Shown here piece by piece: positions 63,405 to 64,000 of a stretch of DNA of 64,000 nucleotides; within the stretch, counting starts at the first letter, position 1, and each line of letters opens with the position of its first letter. The translations under genes and the position numbers were made by a program. The notes under the pieces were generated by a model, which had not been told where the DNA came from, made no database searches, and was given only the letters and a program-made list of their open reading frames with translations. The stretch comes from Talinum fruticosum (taxonomy: Eukaryota; Streptophyta; Magnoliopsida; Caryophyllales; Talinaceae), in assembly GCA_021018815.1 (NCBI GenBank), contig JAITYX010000003.1:13225501-13289500 (forward strand), read 5' to 3'.

Positions 63405-64000
63405 ATGAGTGGAAGCATGACATTGGAGGAACGTTTTGAAATGCTCATGAACAACTATGATGAGATGCGTGCCTAGAATATATATCCGAAAAAGCAACTT
63501 GGAGATATGATGAGTTAGAAGAGTCACCACCCGACTCACCACCACATACCCACTCACACGGGGATGAAGATGGGGAGAGCAACCCCTTTGCTTCTTCCAG
63601 TGAACGTGAGCAAAGAAGAGGAAGAAGAGGGAGAAGGGATAAATCACCCCGACCCAACTCGGACTTCAAAGTTGAGATCCCGGAGTTTGAAGGTCGCCTT
63701 AACCCGGACGAGTTTACGGAATGGTTACAAACAGTTGAAAGAATCTTTGACTACAAAGAGGTGAAAGATGAAAAGAAGGTAAAGCTTGTTGCTATCAAGC
63801 TCGAGAGGGTTTGCCTCAACCTGGTGGGCAAATCTGAGAAGAAGCGTGTCTGTTCAAAGGAAACCTAAGATCGAAGTTGGGAGAAAATGAGGTCCAAACC
63901 GAAAACCCGGTTCCTACACCCAGCATACATCCAGGACGGTTATTCTAAGTTGCACAACCTATAACAAGGTCCGATGAGTGTAGAGGAGTATACCCGAGAG
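63405..64000 (+). pseudogene. gag of LTR-D element, broken, runs off window
   Basis: ATG at 63405 (MSGSMTLEERFEMLMNNYDEM), then a stop at about 63474. After frame changes the reading continues GDEDGESNPFASSSEREQRR, DFKVEIPEFEGRLNPDEFTE, WLQTVERIFDYKEVKDEKKV and, after a shift near 63805, FASTWW-like sequence and PMSVEEYTRE at the window end. It is the retrotransposon gag domain, the same type as in elements C and F. The many breaks suggest an inactive copy. Confidence 0.8.

Larger units (their letters stand above)
62235..64000 (+). mobile_element. LTR-D gypsy element, 5' end only
   Basis: 5' LTR 62235-63297, primer-binding site, leader and gag start; it leaves the window at 64000. It is inserted in the envelope-like ORF of the second copia copy. 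The gag is autonomous-type, so this could be the helper family for LTR-B elements, which share its LTR end and leader. Confidence 0.82.

Overview
This window is nuclear DNA of a flowering plant and consists almost entirely of nested LTR retrotransposons. I see no intact host gene, no rRNA or tRNA gene and no CRISPR array. The plant assignment rests on Ty1/copia pol with a downstream envelope-like ORF (the Sirevirus arrangement), Ty3/gypsy gag and pol fragments with plant-type motifs, plant TATA boxes in the LTRs, and primer-binding sites of the initiator-tRNA-Met type (TGGTATCAGAGC and close variants). No species can be named from the sequence.

Layout. 1-4837: Sirevirus-like copia remnant on + (pol, envelope-like ORF, polypurine tract, LTR start). 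4838-18975: gypsy debris dominated by one LTR family ('LTR-A', about 1.25 kb, TGATGG...CACTACACATCA), with solo LTRs, a short gag-bearing element (G) and a gutted element (F). 18976-25957: a tandem array of a second family ('LTR-B', about 1.7 kb), ordered partial internal - LTR - internal - LTR - leader. 25958-32944: a copia LTR on - split by a solo LTR-A and by the complete gag-only element H (27249-32328, TSD GATAG). 32945-46710: gypsy element C on -, whose gag is split by a complete LTR-B element (35261-42403, TSD AAACT, itself carrying a nested LTR-A) and by a solo 'LTR-D' (34119-35174, TSD CCTTG); element E sits in the 5' LTR of C. 46711-49005: a different gypsy LTR and pol end. 49141-55094: more LTR-A copies and one unrecognised region with a possible intron. 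55302-55960: DUF7745-like pseudogene. 58830-62234: second copia copy on -. 62235-64000: 5' LTR-D and gag start of an element that leaves the window.

How the parts relate. Two kinds of internal region share the LTR families. One is 'autonomous-type' (gag starting MSxSMTLEERFxMLM, then zinc knuckle and aspartic protease: C, F, the 17.8 kb fragment, D). The other is short and apparently non-autonomous (gag with LLVPKFYGQQ and ALTWW, then a second ORF; internal only about 2.3-2.6 kb: G, H, E, B). In B and E the second ORF is a fusion of a protease tail to a degenerate reverse-transcriptase core. Both kinds occur behind LTR-A, and LTR-B and LTR-D share their terminal bases and leader, which suggests parasite/helper pairs that exchange LTRs.

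Most notable signal. Five otherwise different LTR types (A, A', B, D, E) carry, downstream of the TATA box where that can be seen, the same domain of about 120 nt. It has three consecutive hairpins with conserved loops (first UUGGCA-like, second and third GGUGGUGnUUUCGUAUCC-like) and conserved linkers (GAGTC, GTGCCC). The stems change in a compensatory way (CTCGG/CCGAG, CTTGG/CCAAG, TCTAGG/CCTAGA, CTTAAGG/CCTTAAG, TTAGTG/CACTAA, CCGTG/CACGG, CCTAGTT/AACTAGG). This looks like a structured RNA leader element under selection. All comparisons were made by eye, without alignments or database searches.
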